A stretch of DNA of 64,000 nucleotides from Sarcocystis neurona (lineage: Eukaryota > Apicomplexa > Conoidasida > Eucoccidiorida > Sarcocystidae). Shown in pieces: positions 58,708-64,000 of this stretch (its first letter is position 1; each line of letters starts with the position of its first letter). The DNA is taken from NCBI GenBank assembly GCA_000727475.1, contig KL647320.1, positions 248,001 through 312,000 of the forward strand. The letters run 5' to 3'. A program made the translations under genes and the position numbers. The notes beneath the pieces were generated by a model. It was not told the DNA's origin and did no database searches. It saw only the letters and a list, made by a program, of their open reading frames with translations.

Positions 58708-59621
58708 CACAGGCAAATTACAAATGTGTTCGCGCGCTTTTCTTGTGTGACCCTGACCACAAACTAAGCCAAGCGCAACCTTCGAAAGTGCACACCGGTA
58801 CTGCGGTACTGTCTTGAAACTCGACCCAGGCGAGCCCTATCTCCGCCTGGAATCGGGCGGAGCACTGGCGCGGGTGAGCCGCGCTTGAAGAGTGCTCTCA
58901 GCGGTCAGCATTCTGACAGCGTAAGCACTCGGGGACATATTGGGTGGTAAAAAACTTGCGCTTCCTGTCACTTTCATCACGCACAAGCACCACGCTTTCT
59001 CACTGTTATGTACGTGCTGCAGTGCTGTTGACGGTTTACACAGACATGGCTGCGGCACGGCGCAGCACGTGGACTAGTGTGGACAGCTGATTCGCCTCCA
59101 CACCCTCCAACACACTGCTCCAGCACATCCTCCAACACTCTGCTCCAACAAGAACTGACACACCTCCACATTCTAGGAAGCAGCTCGCGGGTACAAATGG
59201 AGCCCAGTATACGGTTTCGAATGTACTAGTGCACAAGGGTAAACTATTTTCACGTATTACATGGCGAAAAATCAAATAAAATTCGTCGAAGACGTGTAAA
59301 TGTGTCCTCAACCCACCCGCCAGCGAAACGTGTGCGGGCACCACCGTGCTACAGTGGAACTCACGACCGCTCTGGTGGCTATCCGCCGCTAAGGAGAGTA
59401 ACACTGGCCGAGGCTAGTCGCGCATCGAAGATCCGCATTGTCCACCTGTGATGTAAAAGTGCTCGTCGAATTCTGAACGGTCGTCATAATGGTACTCCTT
59501 GTGCGCTCGTGTTTCATGAACGGTTAGTCACCCAAACCCGAGAGAACAGCGGTTGACCGACGCAGAGCAACAAACTGTCTGCACTCTATTGCCAACTCTT
59601 CTCCGTTAAAATACCCATAAC
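58708..59621. other. Convergent intergenic region
   Basis: About 0.9 kb between two convergent genes. It contains a short imperfect repeat of CTCCAACACWCTGCTCCARCA (about 59100-59150) and no supported gene. The 3' untranslated regions of both genes are expected here. Confidence 0.6.
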
Positions 59622-62600
59622 TCATGTTTTCGGAGGAGTTGAGGTCTTGCCCTTCAGAGTCGCTGGCCGCAGCAGCGCCTTGGCGGAACATGCTCCTTTC
59701 GGTTTCGCTGTGGGCACCTGGGGTGCATCAACCACGTTTGAACTGAGATCCGCTTTCAGTGCCGGAGCAGGTGGTGGAGGAAGCAATTCACGACAAAACA
59801 AACCATCAAGAAAGGTCGCGAAAGGAATCCACTCACGCGGGCGATCGGAGGTCTGAACTAACAAGCCATGTGCGGGATGAACATGCAGTCCTACTTCCCT
59901 CGTTCCTACCACATATTTGCCAGGGGAAAGGCGTCGTACGATGGGCGTGTACGGTGCGTACCGTAGATTCCGCAGCACCGCACCGACGGCCTCATCCACG
60001 GGATCTCCAGGCAGAGCCGTGTAACTCTTCGGCGCTGGCCGACCACTTGCAACAAGACCGTCTGCGCCGCTGTTGTAGGCTTGAATCGCCGGTGACCCTT
60101 CTCCTCCCGTTCCTGCACGGCCGGCGGGAAACGCAACTCCCACTGGTGCCTGGTATAACCCCAGAGCATTCGTGGCTCCAGCGGTCTCCAGCGGAGTTGA
60201 AATGGGAGAGGCACTTCTCTCCAGTAAAAAATCTGCTTGAAGGGCCCTCAAACTGTCTTGTAGGGGGTATTGAGGCAACGCTAACGGAGCAGCAGTTGGG
60301 GAGAACGCCGAGACGGCCGCACTCCCAGGGTTCACTGTTGTTTGGGAGCGCGGAGGCACAGAAACAGCACGTTCTTTCTTGCGTGTCGGCGACGTGCGGT
60401 GGATTAGCGGGTTTACCCGGTAACACGTGTCAGCTGTTTCAATGCTGCTGACGGCCTGACGGATTTGCTGAAGCGTATTACAGCGCCGGCTTAGGTCGTG
60501 CTGCGCTGCTGCAAGCTCCTCGTCTTTCTCGTTTAGCGCATTGCGACATTCTTCTTCTTTCAAACGCGTCTCAAGCGCGAAGTGGCGCGTGCGGGCAACT
60601 TCTGCAAGATACGAAGCTTGACGCTGGACTTCGTTCTGCCGTAACTGGGCTTCGAGTTCATACATGTAGGCGTCCTTCGCGGCAGAGGACCGAATCAGTT
60701 GCTGCATGTGATTGCCACTCTGCTCCAGGTCGTGCGCCAGAGTCCTTGAGCGCTCTTCCAGTTGTCGAATGATCGCGTCTCGGCGTACCAGCTCATTCTG
60801 CAAACACAGCATTTTCTCATCTCTTGAAGCTATGATGCTCTTCAGAGCGCTCTGCTGGTCCTCCAAGATCCGCAGCTCTTCTGCAGCTTTCTCCAGTCGC
60901 AAAGCTTCTTGTTCTCGAGCCAGTCGCGCCTTCTCTTGTACTTGTTCCAGCTCCCGAGTGCGGTGTTGTAGAAATGTTTCAACCCGTGCAATCTTCATGT
61001 CGCGCTGCGACACGAGTTCCAGGAGGCCTGCCGCCTCCTTGCGTTTCTCGTCAAGCTTTTGAAGCGTATCTTCCAAGAGCAGTTCTCTGCGGGCGTGATC
61101 TTCACGTGTGGCTGTCAATTCAGCTTGCAGCTGCTGAATCTGCTTCTTGAGGCCTACATTATTCTGAACCATGGAGATCGCTTGCATACCTAGCTGCAGT
61201 GCGGATGATTCTTTGCATGCTGGGTCGACGCTTCCCAATGCAGTGGCGAGCTGTTGCTCTTTCTGCAAAAGGAGCTCACGCAAATCCCGCCGCTCGTCAC
61301 GCAGAGCTTCTAGTCGACGCGATAGTAGACGATTTTCCTCTTCCCGTTCTCGCAAGGCTTTCACAGCGGGGAGATACCTTTCCTGCTCACCAGCCGACGC
61401 CCTGAAGATGACGTCGAGATAAAAGAGAACAAGCTACGTGTGTAAGAAGTACCTTACTACAGCCACCTACACCCAAGAAACGCCCAACAACAACGAACTC
61501 GGATACTTCTCGCCGCACTCCCCACGGACAAATGAAAGCGTCACTGGCTGAGTGTGTAGTTTAGTGTACCCACGTCGAATCGGCTGCCCTTCGGAGACAC
61601 AGTTTTATGTGTTTCGAATTAAAAACGGGAGGACCTATTCACTTTGTCTCAAGCCATCAGGATCCAATGCCGTATGAGATGACCGTGATCCAGCGACGTA
61701 CACCCGTTTACACTCTGCCTTGCAAGAAGTGCTCCCTGGGTAACAGGTGATCAGGCGTGGAACATATGTGGCTCACCCTTTCTATTCTAATATCTTAAAC
61801 AGAGACGGGATGAAAGACACTATGTTTACAGGAGAGAAGTGGCACGCTTGTGACTGCACGGTGGACGCGGCATGCGCCGGTACGTGAACTTACTGGCTGG
61901 TGCGTGTCTCCCTTGAGACGACGCCCTTTCCTCCCGCGAGACTCGTCGTTTCCTTCTTCATAAGGTCCATTTCCGCACGAAGTTGTTCGAGCTCGACTTC
62001 CTTGTCACAGAGGTTGCTTCTAAGCTGCTGTACCTCTTTCGACGTATCAGTATTTGCACGGCGACGGTTGTAGCCATTGCCCCCGTTCACCTCTTGCAGC
62101 TGGCGCCGCAGGTCTTGCAGCTGCCGTTGCTTGGTGGTGATACGTGCCTGTGGTCAGCAATTACACTGACGGGCATGCTGGTAAAGCACCGTTCGCAATG
62201 TTTTCTTGCGTGCACACAGTCATGGTCTGCAGGATTGCAGGTGCGGGACATATCACGTTTGTGTCGAGATAATGTTACTGGTAGAAAAATCTATGCTGTA
62301 GTATCGGGAGGCAACGACGGCATGAGGAGAACGTGGGGTATTCGAACCAGAAGATTTCACCCCGTTGTGAAGCTGCGGTGTACAGCGACATCCTGTGGAG
62401 ATGGTAGGCTGTAGGATGGCTAATATCACTACGCAGCTTTCTGAAGAAAACGAACCTGCACTAAAAGGGTAGAGAGAAACGCTTGTGCGTACTCCAGATT
62501 CCAGCAGGTATTAATTCGTGGCTCCGGGTACCTACCTGGAGTTCTGCCTCCTTATTAAGGAGGGCAGCCAGAACGGTGTCTTCCCGGTCTCTCAGATCAA

Positions 62601-62982
62601 GTGCATAGTTCTTGTTGACAGAACCTTCAGGTGCCCCCAGGCTTCTACTGTGGCGCTGCGCTCGCAAGGATGGCACGTGCAGCCTCCGCTGCTCTTGGGG
62701 CGCGCAGTAGCCTTGCCCCGCAGTTGCTGGGATGATCTGGTGATGGGGGTTCGGCAGCTGCGAGGGTGTGAGGGATGGGTTGCACACATAGTGTTGGCCA
62801 TTAGGAGGTTTTATGCGCCCATACTCCGGTGGCGGATCCGAGTAGTGATAGAACTGCCCTTGCTGTGTCGGCGAAGGGAGGCAAGGAACAGGCACATACA
62901 CGGTGCGAGGTGGCGGGGCATCCCCCGAAGCGTCCGATCTCCCGCAGGATATAGGGCACAAAATAGCACCTCCTCCCCCCAT
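59622..62982 (-). CDS. Coiled-coil protein with GAR-like C-terminus (about 826 aa)
   Basis: Three exons in matching phase: 62536-62982, 61894-62147 and 59622-61401, with donors GTAGGT and GTAAGT and acceptors CCACAG and TCTTCAG. The N-terminus MGGGGAILCPISCGRSD fits N-myristoylation (Gly2) with nearby Cys for palmitoylation; a Pro/Tyr-rich segment follows. From about residue 140 to 540 it is nearly continuous coiled coil (LAALLNKEAELQ, KEVQQLRSNLCDKEVELEQL, EENRLLSRRLEALRDERRDL). A Ser/Pro/Ala-rich linker leads to a small C-terminal module, VLRNLRYAPYTPIVRRLSPG, KYVVGTREVGLHVHPAHGLL and WIPFATFLDGL. The KY-x-x-G, hydrophobic strand, W-x-P-F/F-L pattern recalls the GAR (GAS2-related, microtubule-binding) fold, as inference. 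A cytoskeletal or pellicle role would fit. Starts upstream of 62982 by another exon cannot be excluded. It is convergent with the membrane-protein gene, about 0.9 kb apart. Confidence 0.75.
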
Positions 62983-64000
62983 CACGTCGCATGCAACTCT
63001 ATAGTGTGGAGCACGGGAGGCGCCAGAATACACAGCGGCTTGTCACAATAACAAACGGCACTTTGCGTCTGGCCTAGCTCCTGATGAGGAGGTTCCGTCA
63101 TCGCATCGAGGAGTGCACCTCGCTTGCCTTTAGCTCACGGCTACGGCCAGCACACACGAGTCGTTTTTTATGCTTCCTACCTGCAAGAGCGAACAGTAGA
63201 CGACAAGAAAAATAAGGTGTCCGCCGATTAAATACGGTTCGACTAGAAAACAGAACTACCACCTTTCGTGACGGGTCCAGGTCACACGGGTTTGCCCTGA
63301 AAATCGTCTGACTGCACCTGTCCCGGCGAGCAGAATCTGCTCCACATGGTGGCTGGACAAGAGTAGATGGATACACGACGCTCGTGCACACTTTCGTGTG
63401 GTGTCGCAACAGGCCGGTGGTTGCGACACAGGGGTTAAACGAAGGCGTGGCCTGTTCTGACTGCTCTGTCAAAGTACCCACTTGAGAGAGCACCCAAATC
63501 CAAGTCGATACACAGCCGGTGCAGCCCTGACGCACTGAATGGTGCGGGCAGGCGCAGTCACTCGCTCCACCGGACGGTAAAGGTGTTGGGGAAATACTAC
63601 GGCTGTCAAGCTCACCGCGCCGTCAGCACCTGGTTGTGCGGGACTACGTAAGCTGAAAGCGAGAGACGGTAAGAAAGCCGACGGTTAGCCTCGGAGGACG
63701 CACACAGAATCAGTTCTTGCCACCTTCCTTATTACGTTCTTGAACAATGCACGATATATCTACGTAGTACCAAGCAGCATTCGTGTGAAGCTTCCTCAGA
63801 AATACATGTACGTATATCTGTACGGAAGATTCCACACCAGCTTGACGGTCGCAGGGATCCGTTTGCAAGCTAGCCGATGTGTACACTACGTAGGCAAGTG
63901 GGTAGACATTTTGCTGGCGATGACAGTGCACTGTCGGCGGCAACAGACACGCGCGGCGGCTCTTACGCGTGAAACTCATCAACTAACGAATGAAGGAATT
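62983..64000. other. No supported gene
   Basis: Upstream of the coiled-coil gene. It probably carries its promoter and 5' leader. The minus frame at 63098-63535 has no motif or splice support, and I see nothing else coding to the window end. Confidence 0.5.

Noticed and set aside
58299..58760. 153-aa minus ORF opposite the last exon of the membrane-protein gene
   Set aside because: The + strand frame is phase-linked to upstream exons; the minus frame is its shadow.
1..64000. tRNA, rRNA and telomeric repeats
   Set aside because: No T-loop/anticodon arrangement, rRNA-like block or TTTAGGG array was noticed by eye; a tRNAscan-SE and Infernal run would be decisive.

Overview
The window looks like coccidian apicomplexan nuclear DNA, most likely Eimeria. 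This is inferred from its style: exons and introns packed with CAG/CTG triplets that become poly-Gln, poly-Ala or poly-Ser runs, long TA/CA/TATG microsatellites between exons, GT-AG introns, and an alternation of repeat-rich and repeat-poor DNA as described for Eimeria chromosomes. No telomere-type TTTAGGG array was noticed, and the species cannot be named from this window. Two assembly gaps (N) fall inside repeats, at 14631-15233 and 29773-30273.

Repeat-rich half (1 to about 37.5 kb). Short islands of protein-like sequence sit between kilobases of microsatellite. Nearly all convincing islands read on the minus strand: 34421-32320, 29352-25383, 24262-24012, 22957-20942, 19548-19315, 17057-16945, 15892-15821, 12854-12083, 9697-9383 and 6451-6267. 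Several neighbours have compatible splice phases (17057-16945 to 15892-15821 to 12854-12083), so they are probably exons of a few very long minus-strand genes. I could not assign a family to any of them. Triplet tracts switch between CAG and CTG along the + strand, and many long ORFs there are only triplet-repeat shadows. Minisatellites include a 103-bp unit (29548-30390), a roughly 96-bp higher-order unit (23070-23510), a roughly 65-bp unit (18935-19160) and others.

Transition (37.5-40.5 kb). A minus-strand Ser/Ala-rich gene with at least two phase-matched exons lies at the edge. Microsatellites largely stop here.

Repeat-poor half (40.5-64 kb). This holds the genes that can be identified. 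Sec61 gamma is an intronless gene at 46423-46677(+). A gene of about 20 exons at 50429-58707(+) encodes a multi-pass membrane protein. Its order of membrane segments and motifs matches the MLO family of plants and algae, but it has an added Ser/Thr-rich N-terminal region and a C-terminal EF-hand tail. A three-exon coiled-coil protein of about 826 aa lies convergently at 59622-62982(-). It has an acylation-type N-terminus and a C-terminal module that may be GAR-like (GAS2-related). The stretches 40.7-46.4 kb and 46.7-50.4 kb hold only weak gene candidates.

The MLO-like, EF-hand-tailed protein is the most interesting item. It suggests a calcium-linked membrane protein in an apicomplexan, built on a fold best known from plant mildew susceptibility and calcium-channel work.
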